Below are positions 29,180 through 40,649 of a stretch of 64,000 nt of DNA, piece by piece. The first letter of the stretch is position 1; each line of letters starts with the position of its first letter. The notes below the pieces were generated by a model. The model did no database searches, was not told where the DNA came from, and saw only the letters and a program-made list of their open reading frames with translations. The stretch is from Prostheceraeus crozeri (taxonomy: Eukaryota > Platyhelminthes > Polycladida > Euryleptidae): assembly GCA_907163375.1 (NCBI GenBank), contig CAJQUW010006824.1, positions 1 to 64,000 on the forward strand. The letters are read 5' to 3'. The translations under genes were made by a program, and so were the position numbers.

Positions 29180-29584
29180 TGCCATTGAGATGATATAGTT
29201 AAACAAAATGTATTCATTTAAACAAGATTCAAAATCAAACAGCTGATAAAGTGTAACATTAATAACTTGACATTAAATTGTAACAGAGTTTATTAATTTT
29301 GATCAAGTTATTTTCTATCTCTTTAGGTTTAGAACATTAATGTACCTACTTATGAACTCAGAAGAAAGTAACATGTAAATTGTTCCAGAGTGATAAATCT
29401 TAATAGAATTATCACCCAATCAAAATTTCGAATTTCGCGCACTTATCAAATGATCCATTTAAACAAACCATATGGTGAACACATGAGGCATCAGCTGAGG
29501 ATGTTTATGTGGTCATCGCATTTTGAAATTTTGCGCACTTATCAATTGCTGCATTAAAACAAGACTGTGGAAGATATGCGCCTC

Positions 29585-29673
29585 TGGTTAGGGTTAGGGT
29601 TAGGTTAGGGTTAGGGTTAGGTTAGGGTTAGGGTTAGGTTAGGGTTAGGGTTAGGGTTAGGTCAGGGTTAGGG
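29585..29673 (+). repeat. Interstitial telomere-like repeat (TTAGGG/TTAGG)
   Basis: About 85 bp of mixed GGTTAGGG and GGTTAGG units inside the Polinton. TTAGGG is the telomere repeat of most non-arthropod animals. The 5-bp variant units make this an imperfect array. Confidence 0.93.
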
Positions 29674-29715
29674 TTCAGTTGAGAAGAAATAGTACCTATG
29701 GCGCTCGGAGCCCAT

Positions 29716-29830
29716 GGGTAAATAAATTTTCGAGTGCGCGTAGCGCACGAGAAAATTTATTTACCCTATAATCCGAAAAATTTCGAGGGCGCGAAGCGCC
29801 CGAGAAATTTTGAGGCCCCCCCCCCCCCGC
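29716..29830. repeat. Two strong hairpins followed by a poly-C/GC-rich patch
   Basis: Positions 29716-29766 form an almost perfect 51-bp inverted repeat with the loop region 'gtgcgcgtagcgcac'. Positions 29777-29810 form a second one around 'ggcgcgaagcgcc'. A C-run of about 14 and a GCGGCGCGTCG patch follow (29815-29838). The block sits in a 1.1-kb part of the Polinton without genes. Confidence 0.85.
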
Positions 29831-29838
29831 GGCGCGTC

Positions 29839-30500
29839 GTGTATGAAGTGTATGAAGGTCAAAGGTCAAAGGTCAGGTCAGGTCAAGGTTGAGGGTAAAA
29901 GTGTTAAGTATTGTGATAATTTTGAGTTGTAAACTTTAAGTTTGGAACTTGGTCAAAATCTGGAAAATCAGTCATTTTTCGAGAAAAACTTGGAAATTTT
30001 CCATTTGCATACACGTGCATACAACATGGATTTTTTAAGCAAATGGGTGCATACCTTATATCATTGGAAAGCTCTTTTCATTGTGATTCCAATGGTGTAT
30101 TGTATGCATCATGTATGATACCTTCCTGACGAGCTACATGCGTTTGAAAACTAGATTGATTTTGCAAAATTTTAAAAAGTCAATTTTTTTCCATCGTTTG
30201 TCTATCTTCAAGGCTGTCATACAGCAAGTTTTTTTGAGGAAGTGGGTGCATACCGTATATCATTCGAAAGCTCTTTTCATTCTCATTCTAATGGTGTATT
30301 GTATGCACTACGTATGACAATTTCCAGGGGAACTACATGTCGTTCCATCCTCATATGTAAGTAGATGTTATTTCAAAACTTTAATCCCAACTTCCACTCA
30401 AATCTTGGAGGCAATACTCCTTTGAAAAGAAATCAAAACACCAATTTTGTACTCATAATAACATTGATATTTTGAAGATTACAAAAAAGCGTTACGATAC
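29839..30500. other. Non-coding stretch of the Polinton with an 80-bp direct repeat
   Basis: Two diverged direct copies of about 80 bp (about 30040-30120 and 30237-30318), both containing 'gggtgcatacc' and 'gaaagctcttttcatt'. A run of (aaggtca)n at 29857-29890 precedes them. No gene is seen. Confidence 0.7.
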
Positions 30501-30515
30501 AGAAAGCTAGAGAGT

Positions 30516-30857
30516 CTACAAATTGTCCAAGATCGGGAACGGTGGTATCTTCCGCAGGTCCACTTGCAGACTGACCTTCGTCTTTCGCGGCGCATCGGGA
30601 CATCGCCTCGGAGTTTCTGATTCAATAAAGGAGAACTCTATCAAGTTCTTTAGCTTCTCGTCGTCAGGTTCAAGTCTCAACTTCAGCCGCTTTGTGTGCA
30701 CTCTTTCTGGAGCGTTCCACACCTTAACACTAATGCGTGCTTCTATCGGTGGTGTTGTCTGATCTTCGCTGACATGTGAGTCAACCAAATCGAATATGTT
30801 CGATGTCGATCCCTCGGTTGGAACAGGCGATTGAGGTGGTGTGTTGGGGCCTACCAT
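30516..30857 (-). CDS. Small Polinton protein of unknown function (113 residues)
   Basis: Starts MVGPNTPPQSP at 30857. Its N-terminal third is Pro/Thr/Ser rich and acidic, followed by 'ISVKVWNAPERVHTKRLKLRLEPDDEKLKNLIEFSFIE' and a C-terminal 'VSLQVDLRKIPPFPIL'. No family is recognised. It is divergently arranged with the gene at 31043, with TATA boxes facing away on each side of a 186-bp gap. Confidence 0.65.
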   Translation of the reverse strand: MVGPNTPPQSPVPTEGSTSNIFDLVDSHVSEDQTTPPIEARISVKVWNAPERVHTKRLKLRLEPDDEKLKNLIEFSFIESETPRRCPDAPRKTKVSLQVDLRKIPPFPILDNL

Positions 30858-30917
30858 TTTGACTATCTCTTTCAATTTCACAACAACTTCAGGATTGGAA
30901 TTGGTACAATTTCAGGA

Positions 30918-30995
30918 CTTATATACTTTCTAAACAAAGGAATTCCCAACAGCCAATCAGAATTGTTCTAATTCTCCCTCCTTTGGCTATATAAG
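30918..30995. promoter_or_regulatory. Divergent promoter pair
   Basis: The minus-strand box GTATATAAG (30918-30926) lies 61 bp before the ATG at 30857. The plus-strand box GGCTATATAAG (about 30985-30995) lies 48 bp before the ATG at 31043. The two boxes are 61 bp apart and probably serve the two small genes. Confidence 0.75.
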
Positions 30996-31042
30996 ACGTG
31001 GGATAGTTCCAATTGTTATCTGTTCTAATCCTCACTACTACC

Positions 31043-31420
31043 ATGGCAGGAAGCTCAAACAACATTATCTTATCGGGGAACACAACGGAACCCATTGAAG
31101 GTGGTAAACTCGATACGGTGATTCGAGAAATAAAAGATAAGTCCAGGAGTGGTGAGATATTCTTCTCTGGTACCTCCTCTGGGATATTCCTCATTGGTGG
31201 AAAACTGGATACGGTTATGAGACTATCATGTGGTTGTGAAGTATACTTGTGGAGAGTACTTGTAGTGACGGCCCTGCAACTTCGGAGCAGTCAGCCAGTC
31301 GTTTGCCCCGTCCACATGAAGGAGCATGACTACTCAAATAACACTGCTTTCCATCAGTGGGGAGAGGGCTTTCTCTCTGAGATGGTCATCATGTACCCTA
31401 ACGTATTTTCGCATATTTAA
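31043..31420 (+). CDS. Small Polinton protein of unknown function (125 residues)
   Basis: Starts MAGSSNNIILSG at 31043 in a good context (ACCATGG). A GGKLDTV motif occurs twice (about residues 19 and 52), separated by a Gly/Ser-rich segment, which suggests an internal duplication. A Cys-containing 'LSCGCEVYLWRVLVVTAL' segment follows. No family is recognised. It is the last gene before the right terminal repeat and the only plus-strand gene in the right half. Confidence 0.65.
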   Translation: MAGSSNNIILSGNTTEPIEGGKLDTVIREIKDKSRSGEIFFSGTSSGIFLIGGKLDTVMRLSCGCEVYLWRVLVVTALQLRSSQPVVCPVHMKEHDYSNNTAFHQWGEGFLSEMVIMYPNVFSHI

Positions 31421-31494
31421 TTAAACATACATAGTAAATGTTGTCTTTTTCACTTTGTAAACTATTATGGAATTTGGGGAATCATATTATCAAT

Positions 31495-32269
31495 ATTTGA
31501 CAAAAGAACACAAAATAGAAATGAAGGATTCAATGGTCACAATGGACACAATGGTCACAATTGTCTCAATCGAACACAAACCATAATGATAATAATAAAC
31601 AATTCTCCATGCATATAATATATATATATAGATAGATAGCCTTCAACATAATCATTCAAAAAAAATAACAAGTTCAGCATTAGAACATCTGCGTACTCAT
31701 CCTCAATACAATTAGAACATTATGTATTCATCCTCAATACAATTAGAACATCTGCGTACTCATCCTCAACACAATTACAACATTATGTATTCATCCTCAA
31801 TACAATTAGAACATTACGTACTCATCCTCAACACAATTAGAACATTATGTATTCATCCTCAATACAATTAGAACATTATGTATTCATCCTCAATACAATT
31901 AGAACATTATGTATTCATCCTCAATACAATTAGAACATTACGTACTCATCCTCAACACAATTAGAATATTACCTACTCATACTCAACACAATTACAGCAA
32001 TCCTCAACGTTTCAATCCTCACACTTTGCCATTCATGTTCAAATTAACAACTCTAGAACATTTAAATGTACCTAACCGAACTCACATCATCAACACATTA
32101 CACTATTCTCTTCACAAATAACACAAAACAGTACACTTGTGTTCGCAATCAACACTTCAAATAACAGACGACTACAACCACAAGATCAAGTTTAAAAACA
32201 AATCGGTACATTAGGTTCAAATTCAAAATGTACTGATCCTGGGACAGTGTGAGCCCTTTTAATACTACT
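31495..32269 (-). repeat. Polinton right terminal inverted repeat
   Basis: About 775 bp, the inverted partner of 11019-11797; the few base-pair length difference fits slippage in the internal tandem repeats. It begins 74 bp after the stop of the last plus-strand gene (31420). Confidence 0.95.
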
Positions 32270-32275
32270 TTTGAT

Positions 32276-33249
32276 AGTTTTGTCGCCTTTGATAAATTGA
32301 GAATATATGACAACACGTTCGCAGAAGATTGCATTTTTCATTATAATTCAGATTTGGTGACAAGTCGAGTATGAAGGTTAATTTTAGTGAAACATGTATC
32401 TTTGAAACAATGAGTTAACATGCAGCACTGTTTTACGGTGTGTATCTCGGTCGCAGACTCGTCATTATTTTTAAATGCTTCACTAAGGTCTCTCAAAGCA
32501 TAAGTCGGAGAGCTTTTACAAAGAGAAGAGGAGACTGCGGGAAATTGGTAGTCACAATCCATCATTGGGATGAAATACGATCACAATGTACGTAGAGAAA
32601 GTCGTTGATTAGTTGGAGAACCAAATCAAGACTATACACGGTGTAGATGATGATCACACGATATGCGATGAAGTGAGAATGAAATGCGGGAGTTAGGTAG
32701 CAAACCCATCGTACCATGTAGCTCTTGCAGAGCCAAAAACTTGAATCTATAAAATTCCTTTTGTTGTGATCAGTACACGAGAGGCGAATGGCGGACAGTG
32801 GACACAGGATATTGACAATTCACACCGTGGGACTCTTCAGTTTCTCTGCAGATGATGCGATGATGCGCGGAGTGCACCGAAAGTTTTCGGAATAATTGAA
32901 TTTGTTTTTTTCTTGCCAACATCAGTCCTCAGGGATTTCCTCTGACATAAGCAATGCATCATGCAATCCCATATTTTCAACAATGCCTTTGTTTAGATGG
33001 TGACGGATTTTCCAAGAACATGTAGCAAAGGAAAGTATGGCTAACGAGTCTCAAATTTGCAAAAAAACAAATTTCGACACTGATTTTAATTTAATGACAG
33101 AATGGAAAGGGAGCTTTATTTAAAATCCAAATCTGAATTTTGATAAGATGAATTGACTAAAACATAAATTTTGGGAAAGTGTTAAGCAGATCTGAAATAA
33201 ATTCTATTTTTTTATCATGCGATAGTATTTCAGCGTTATGAACAAGGTT
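32276..33249. other. No recognisable gene
   Basis: Unassigned sequence between the Polinton and the next hAT element. The minus-strand frame at 32341-32565 has no family signature. If a host gene spans the Polinton insertion, its downstream part may be here, but I cannot show it. Confidence 0.4.
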
Positions 33250-33257
33250 ATTTTTAG

Positions 33258-34143
33258 CAGTGGCGGGCGTTGCGATAAGTAAAGCGATAAAGCTTTAGCT
33301 AAAAATGTATCGCTTATCGCTGTAAAGACCCTAAAATTTCATCGCTCAAATTTACCGATTTATAGAAAGCAAAAAGCCTTTTGTTAACATTATTTTTTTA
33401 TTTACTGTTTTAATCAAAAATTTTAAAGCATTCTATTATTAGTTTCATTTTTCATTTCACGTGAGTCGGTAGACAGAATTTGCTCATATCGGCGAGTGTG
33501 GAGTTTAAAAACTTCAATTGAAATGGTCTCGTAGACTGTATTGAACTGTTTTATGACCTATTAAGTGAAGATAAAAGTAAAGTATTTTGCCTATTGAGTG
33601 AAGACAAAAGATATGAGATATATTTTTCAATTTGACACAAGACTAGGCCTGACTTTACACAAGAAGAGTAGGCGTATGCATAATCCTTTGGGAAAATAAT
33701 AGAAAACCCTTTACTAAAAGACAGTGTTTGTGATGTGCTGTGACAGTTTTGTTGATTTTTGTATTGTTGTAAAGTAACAGAATGTTAATTTCGAGTCTTT
33801 CAGTATTTTTATCTTATTCAATATTGCATGTACATGTATATGGTGTTTTAAGTGTAAAAAAAGAGGTTTTAAGTACACATAAGTAACAAAATAGAGCACC
33901 CTATTTTTGAATTTATCGCAGGATTTATCGCTTACTCCTTAATTTTGCAAGTCCAAATTTACCGTTATTGGACGTAGCGGGAAAATGTTTCGTTTGATCG
34001 TTATCGCTTTTTTTGGAAGTCCAAGTTTATCGCTTTATCGCTATTGGACTTAGCGGAAAAATTGATCGCTTTGTCGTTATCGGACTTGGTGGAAAAATTT
34101 ATCGTTGTCGCTTTATCGGAAAATTTATCGCTGCCGACCACTG
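33258..34143. mobile_element. Non-autonomous hAT element (886 bp)
   Basis: The ends are CAGTGGCGGGCGTTGCGATA and, reversed from the right, CAGTGGTCGGCAGCGATAAA. An exact 8-bp duplication ATTTTTAG flanks it (33250-33257 and 34144-34151). Both subterminal regions carry multiple TATCGCTT/GCGATAA motifs. No transposase is visible. Confidence 0.93.
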
Positions 34144-34151
34144 ATTTTTAG

Positions 34152-35261
34152 GTTATGACAAACAGCATTTTAATTTTAACAAATATGTAGAAATATCGAT
34201 GGCTTAGGAAGCGAAACTCTTAAAGAAATAGTACACACCTGTAGTCAGGTTTTTACAATACAAACAAGAATGCAGCTCAAACAAAAATAATTATAAAATT
34301 GATGTCGTAGAATTTGATCCAGAATCCAGATGAAGCAAATTTGATGGTGTGAGAGGCTATCTATATCAAGAAGCACAAACCGCAAATGAATTAAAAAGCT
34401 GAAATTTAAGAACTTAATGACTTTTTATATCTGTGAGTCTACCTATCTCATACATTTCTGCATTCACTTTCTATGTTTCTATATTCTTTTTTGTGTTTTG
34501 TCTCTGCGACCACATATTTGTAAAAATTTGGATGTTGTTTATCATAATCTGAAGATTCCAGCGTGATACTGATCTTCCTGCTGATTTTTTCTCTCCTTTT
34601 ATCTTCACTTAAAATAGTACTAAAGCCATTATCTGTGACCTAAACCGGTATCTCAATTAGCTTTGTTGCAGATATAGTAAACTTACATTGCTCATGAATT
34701 TAAATTCATAATTTGAATATGTCAACTTATATTAATGTTTGTTGAATTTTCAAGCACTGTATTATTGCAAAAAGGGAAAGACGATGGAGCATCGTAATTT
34801 TACGAGCTGAGAAATAGTAGCAATAGTGTCGTAAGCCTTCGTGTTTGACTGTGAAAAGGCAAGGCGTAGCTTTGAAGAATAGTTTGAAAGGCAGGCGCCG
34901 GAGCCTTTCCAAACATAATGTTTTGTTTATTCAAAAAAATTCTTATCTTTTCGTTGAAGACAAGGTGGTGCATTCTCCTACGGTCACATGTTGGGCTATG
35001 GTCTCACCACGTTTCGGCGTTGTTTACCAATACCTGATACTACAACACTTCATACATTACTTCATACTACTGCATGGTGAACGCAATGAACACATTATCA
35101 TGAATTTTGTTATCCCCTCTTTTAACGGAAAAAAACGTCAATAATTTTTAAATTTTGAGCTGATTTTGTTGAATAGTTTCTTTTTGTAATATGTGCTCTG
35201 AAGATAACGACGCTTAGTCGTTGAAATATATTGGCTTGCAATAAAAATAATTACAACAACA
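34152..35261. other. No recognisable gene
   Basis: AT-rich unassigned sequence. Short frames at 34727-34912 and 34845-35144 overlap on opposite strands and have no motif. Some of it may be untranslated or long-terminal-repeat sequence of the adjoining gypsy fossil, but no repeat pair was found. Confidence 0.4.
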
Positions 35262-36368
35262 TTACTTCAACTTTCCAATTTTGAATATGAATTTGAATGA
35301 AGGCCCTTTTGCTACAAAGCAAGAAAATGTGGAGCGAAGAGATGCGATCACTGATTTTGATGAACCATCTTTTAATCGGAAAGCAAATGGATAGCACGAG
35401 CACGTGTAGTAGTCAATAACTGTAAGCAGAATAGAGCCTCCAAATAAGTCGGACGGTCCCGTCAGATCAATGGATATCTTTTCGAATGGATGCGAAGCTG
35501 TAATGGTATCTGTTGGTGCTCGTTTGGTCACTTTTTGATGTTTGAGCATGATGGACAACACTTTATGAAGTCTTCTACATCTTGCGACATTCCTTCACAC
35601 CAAGCATATGATCTGATGACCTCCTTAGTCTTCTGAATTCCTGAATGACTTCTATGTGACTGTTGTAGGATAGTATGCCGTAAGGTAGCTGCTATGTACG
35701 TTATATACGAGAACCACGCAATATATCTGTTAATCCATTGCATTCGTTTGTAGAAAATTCATTTTTATGCATAAACAATTTTGAGACTATATTGCGGTAT
35801 GACTTGTGCCAAACAGATGTAATCGCGCAGATCAGATTCTTGCTAAGTGGATATGTACTAGTTTCCTCAGCAACTTGACGAAGATTCAGGGGACTTTTAG
35901 TAAGTGTAAAACACATTATACTCAGGATTTCCTTCGGGATGACTATTATATAGTTGCTCCGCAACGTCCACAGTACTCTAAAAAGTTCAGTGTACCTACA
36001 TGTAAGTCCGCCATGTGAAAAAAATTGCTGTCTTCTTTCAATGATACGGCTTGTGAATGCTGGGATAGACCATAGCCTTCAACCAGCTTTGTGCTTGTGT
36101 TACTGTTACTGCAAGACTATAATTTATGAATTTTGTTTTCTTGTTTTTCTTGTTATAATTTCATTCTGAGTATATTTCGTGTCCATTTTCTGGTCTTCGC
36201 CTCACGATTTCCAAAATTGAGGCTTGTGATTTCAAATAAACGTATTATTATTATTATATGAGATCGGATCGCGTGACAATCCATTCGGAACAGAGTTATA
36301 CTTGCCAGGAATAAATTCAATTGTAAAGTGAAAAGGTTGCAGAGATAACATCCACCTTTGAATCCTCA

Positions 36369-36392
36369 GAGAGAGAGAGAGAGAGAGAGAGA
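36369..36392. repeat. (GA)n microsatellite
   Basis: About 12 GA units within the gypsy fossil. Confidence 0.9.
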
Positions 36393-38033
36393 ATCTATAG
36401 ATCTCCAAAAGAATGAAAGTAATGACAGTGGTAGGTCAGTGGTAGCTTTAAATTTTTGACCGATGAGCAACGAACGGAACCGGTGTGTACCAAAAACCAA
36501 TGCAAGAAATTCTCGTTCTATCTGTGAGTAACGCCATTCTGTTGGATTAAGTTTTCTGATAGCACATGCAGCTAACCTTCCATTTTGAATTATTACGGCG
36601 CCTGATCCTCGTGGACTAGCGTCTACCGACAGTGCTACCGAAATTGTCGCCAGTGATTTATTGTCAAAATAGGCCAATGTTATTTGCTCAGCGAGCAAAC
36701 TTCGTATTTCTTTGAATGCACGTATAGCGTTTTGGTCCCAAACAAATGGCTTGTTTTTGAGCATATTCCACAATGGTTTAGTAATCGATGAGTAGTTTGG
36801 CACAAACCTTTGTCCAATGTATGTTGCCATACCCAAAAAGGATCGTAGTTCATCTGATGTGCATGGTCGAGGCACATTTGATAATGCTAACACCTTTTCC
36901 GGCGATGGTGATATGCCATTTGAAGACAAAATTGATGCCCCATAAACTCCAATTTTGATGCACCAATTTCAGATTTTGATTTATTCAGTTTTAAACCACT
37001 CTTATTAAATCGACCAAGGACGCTTTTCAATCGCTTGTCATGCTCTTCTTTGCTATTACCAAATATAAGTACGTTATCTTGATAGCAAATGACTACAGGT
37101 AGACCTGTCATAAGTTCTGATATTGCTTGATGATATACGCACTTGCTGATGAAATGCCAAAAAGGAATTATTTGAAAACAAAATCGCTCCCATGGCGAAC
37201 TGAATGTAAGTAAATGTTGGCTGTCTTTATGAACTGGAATCTGGTGGTATCCAGAAGCGCAGAGAAAACCTTCGCATATGCCAGCGTAGGCAACATGTCA
37301 TATAAACGTGGAATTTGGTAATTCTGTCGTCGAACTGAGTTTTAGATTTCTAAAATCCACAACTATCCTGATATCTCCCTACTTCTTCTTTGTTATGAGA
37401 AGAGGAGAACACCAATCTGTCGGTTCACTTATTGGTCTTGTAACATTAATAGTGTGTCTTTTCAAGTTCACGTTTTACCTGTTCAAGCATGGCAGGTGGC
37501 AGACGTCCAGCTGGAATATTTCTTGGATTAACGTCGTCTTTGAGAGCGATTTTGTACTCGAAACCATTATTCAAGTATCCTATTCCAGCGAATAATTGAT
37601 ACTTCGAACTTGAACTAATTCGTCTACCATACCCAAACTTCTTGACAAAGGTAAATTGAATAGAGGTAGAGTTTTTGTATCATTTGGCTCTTTTAATTTA
37701 ACAACAGTAAATTTCGCATTAACTGATGTGCCTCTATACGAAACCGTACACTTCCTCATACCAACCACGTGTCTGTCGTATTGACTCCAAGCTTGTACAC
37801 GGGCAGTAGACGGTTGAATTACTGCTGGAATGCCTAAATGTGAAGCCAAAATATTTAGATCTGTACCGGTATCAATGAGAATATTCACATCATGGCTGTT
37901 GATGCAAACATTTCCCAACGTTTCACGATTATGTGAGGATGCAAAAATTTTGTAAGAGTCAGTATCACTTTCAGTGTCTTGAGGGCATTCAGACGTTGTC
38001 TGCATTACTTTCTTTGACTTGCACATCTTAGAC

Positions 38034-38811
38034 CAGGGGTGCGCAACCTTTTACATTTTCCGGCCACCATTTCGAAGACCGAAAGAATCACCGCCGCACT
38101 TAATATTTGTGCAAACAACTAGGTCAATAGCCAATCCTTTTTATATTCCACCACTCAAATTAGCTTTCCCTGATGAATGACGCACTGAAAATCGCATAAA
38201 GGCCTACTTCGTAAAGAATGATTTAGCAAGTTAGCCCATATACGACCGACGGTCATTTTTGATTCGAAAGGATTCTAAGCTTAAGGTGTTATTAGCACTT
38301 GAAAAGTTGAAAGCATGTTTTTGTAAAGGCAACCGAAGGAGAAAACACTTCACTAAGCTACTGTAATAATTCATAAAGGAATCACGAGCCATACAAAATT
38401 CATTCATTTATTCATCACAGGGCCGGTGATCTAGCAGGCATCCTTATTCAGGTCATGGATTTGAAGCTTACACGCACAAACAATTCGAGCAAACTTCAGT
38501 TGCCCCTTTTGTTTCTTTTAGCTGATGACTGTAGCCATGAATGCACGTGAATGTAACTTCCCTAAAATATTCTATTCATGAGTTATCGAACTGCTTGAAC
38601 TTCATCGCGACTGCGGGCGCGCATTTTTCCAAACACTATGGGCATAAAGGTTTTCGACAGTGCTACTATAGTAACGATTGTTTTTCGATTGCCTTGAACT
38701 CCAGAAATATTTGCAATATACATGTACAATATTCTTTTTTCATTTAGGCCTACTTCTAATTGTCACGGCCACACTTTGCCTCTGCAACGGCCGCAGGTTG
38801 CGCACCCCTGG
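38034..38811. mobile_element. Non-autonomous hAT element inserted in the gypsy fossil
   Basis: The ends are CAGGGGTGCGCAACC and the inverted GGTTGCGCACCCCTG, a classic hAT terminus. The 8-bp duplication TCTTAGAC is at 38026-38033 and 38812-38819 (one extra G next to the right end). No transposase can be recognised inside. It is younger than the gypsy copy it interrupts. Confidence 0.92.
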
Positions 38812-39551
38812 TCTTAGACTAATGTCCCAATTTAGAGCACTTTCTGCAAGTACGGTCTTTCGCAGGACAATTCGTTGCTGATGCTAAATGGCGATTTGAA
38901 CCACAACTATAGCATACTCTTACAAATCCTTTTCGTATTTTATTGAATTGGTGAGTTTTCGTGCGGTTAGATTTGCAAGGTTGAGGGCTGTGACGTTTTT
39001 CTTTGTCCATATGGTGCGTAGTAGGCTTATTTGGCTTGTTGTAAATGAATTTCGTGTCATTGCATGTGTTCGATTGTTTGACTATCGCAACAGCAAGGTT
39101 TTGACGAACCTGTTCCATCTCTTGCTCTTTCAAATGCTTCAGCTTTCTTAACAACAAGAGGGAATGTCAAATTGAATCTTCTTCGGCGAGTAATGTTTCG
39201 CCCAATCTATCATTGAGAACTTCTATAACGAATATATCCCGCGAAAGAGTTTCTTTGTAAAATCAGAAATTGCTACCAGCTGCAAGTTTTCGTAATCGGC
39301 AAGCAAATGAATAAGCATTTTCTCGTGGCTCCTGATCGGATGAAGAGAAAATCTTGCTACGCAACAAGTCATGATTTCTCACCGAAATATTCATTGAAGC
39401 GATCAATGCAATCGTTAAACTTAACTTGAGGTTGTGGAAGACCTTCAAGTATGTCTGTCCCTTCTCTTCCAATAGTAATGAGCAGCAAGGCTTTCTGTCT
39501 TTCTTCAGATACCTCTTCTAATTGACAAGTGCATTTTATACCTGATGGCAA

Positions 39552-40641
39552 ATTTTATTTAGATACATTCCTACATTCCATATCGAAGATGATTCTCATT
39601 ATAATGAAGATCAATAAGAGTCTCAATCTCATTGATCCGAGTGAATTTGCATATATTGTGATCATGATCATTGAAGTGTAAATTTTGTATAGATGATTTT
39701 GTTACATTCATTTCTGTATTAGATGTTGAGCATTTACGTTCTTTTTCTCCATTGTGAGGACTCCCATCCAGTGAACTCTTATCATGTCGTGATCATCACT
39801 TTTCAAATTTGTAAATATAGGCCCTATAGATCTCACGTATTTTGTATATGGTATATGATGTATATCATGATGACTCTTAAAATTTGCAAATATGTAGGTC
39901 TCATATAATTTGTTTATGATGTGCATGTACATCATGATCACTCGGTAAATTTGCAAATATATGTCTCATGTATTTTTTATTGATGCAAAACGTTGCGTAT
40001 GCATATGTAACACGTTATCAACGCTTGCTTGTAAGTGCCCTTGCGGCCATCGCTTTGCGTTTTCTGTATATTTCAGAATAAAGATTTATGACTTATGACT
40101 TATTATTCAGGAAAATGTCAAGTAATTGAAAAATTGATCACGAAAGCATCTCCAATCTTGGTCATTGGGGTTCCCTGGTAATGGAGCGGGTTTAACGTCA
40201 GTACTCGTCGGCATTAAATATGTTGTATTCGTACCAGCTTTGCTAGAAGGCAAAACTTGTTACATGCAGTTTATTGTAGCTCTGACACCACATTCATGGA
40301 CGAGGCCGTAGCACGTTAAGTAGATGAACGTCAATGAGATACTGATACACATATAGATATCAAACACCACATAACCACTGTTTTATTTTATCCACGCCAT
40401 ATTGTTTTTCTACAAAAAAATCTTAAGGGTACTGCTTGGAATAAAGAATGAATCACAGATCACCGCCAGTATGGTCTTGGGACAGAGGGGTCTCTCTGCA
40501 AACCTTGGTCGGGCCAAACCAAAGACGTAAAATATGCATGCATATTCTGCATTCTTGCTAAGCATTCAGCAGAAAGGAATGAGTGGGACATAGAAATCGG
40601 CCAAATGAAAGAAAGCACTCGTGGAAAATATGACCTGAATT
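39552..40641. other. Non-coding, with about 70-bp degenerate repeats
   Basis: Between 39785 and 39990 there are about three diverged copies of a 65-75-bp unit containing 'tgatcat' and 'aaatttgcaaatat'. A segment ending 'ttcagaataaagatttatga' at about 40070-40100 looks like the 3' tail of a retroposed sequence. No gene is seen. Confidence 0.5.
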
Positions 40642-40649
40642 GTTGTGAT

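Larger units (their letters stand above)
28299..29388. repeat. 541-bp tandem duplication of a promoter/first-exon cassette
   Basis: Two head-to-tail copies (about 28299-28839 and 28840-29388), highly similar over most of their length with a more diverged 90-bp start. Each carries the same CRE, TATA and donor arrangement on the minus strand, described separately. Confidence 0.85.
11019..32269. mobile_element. Polinton (Maverick), about 21.25 kb, appears whole
   Basis: The ends start AGTAGTATTAAAAGGGCTC and are inverted at 32269. The flanks carry a 6-bp duplication TTTGAT (11013-11018 and 32270-32275), the usual Polinton target size. Terminal inverted repeats of about 775 bp are nearly identical. 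The core set is present: protein-primed PolB with N-terminal zinc fingers, DDE integrase with chromodomain, packaging ATPase, adenain-like cysteine protease, double jelly-roll major capsid protein and a probable second capsid protein, plus about ten accessory genes. No obvious breaks are seen in the core genes, so the copy looks whole and recently inserted. Confidence 0.97.
35262..39551 (-). mobile_element. Broken Ty3/gypsy LTR retrotransposon fossil
   Basis: Read on the minus strand, the parts come in the gypsy order. Gag-like remains with a zinc knuckle (CYSC...C-x4-C type) lie at about 39551-38820 and an aspartic protease with IDTGTD at about 38026-37580. RT remains with the LTR-type YQDN catalytic box are at about 37111-36890 and RNase H-type sequence at 36929-36420. 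An HHCC zinc-binding region plus integrase core remains lie at 35743-35262. It is broken at many places (of the order of ten), carries an inserted hAT element and a (GA)n run, and I could not find its long terminal repeats. It looks old. Confidence 0.85.

Noticed and set aside
35262-39551. Long terminal repeats for the gypsy fossil
   Set aside because: No direct repeat pair could be found by eye on either side of the coding remains.
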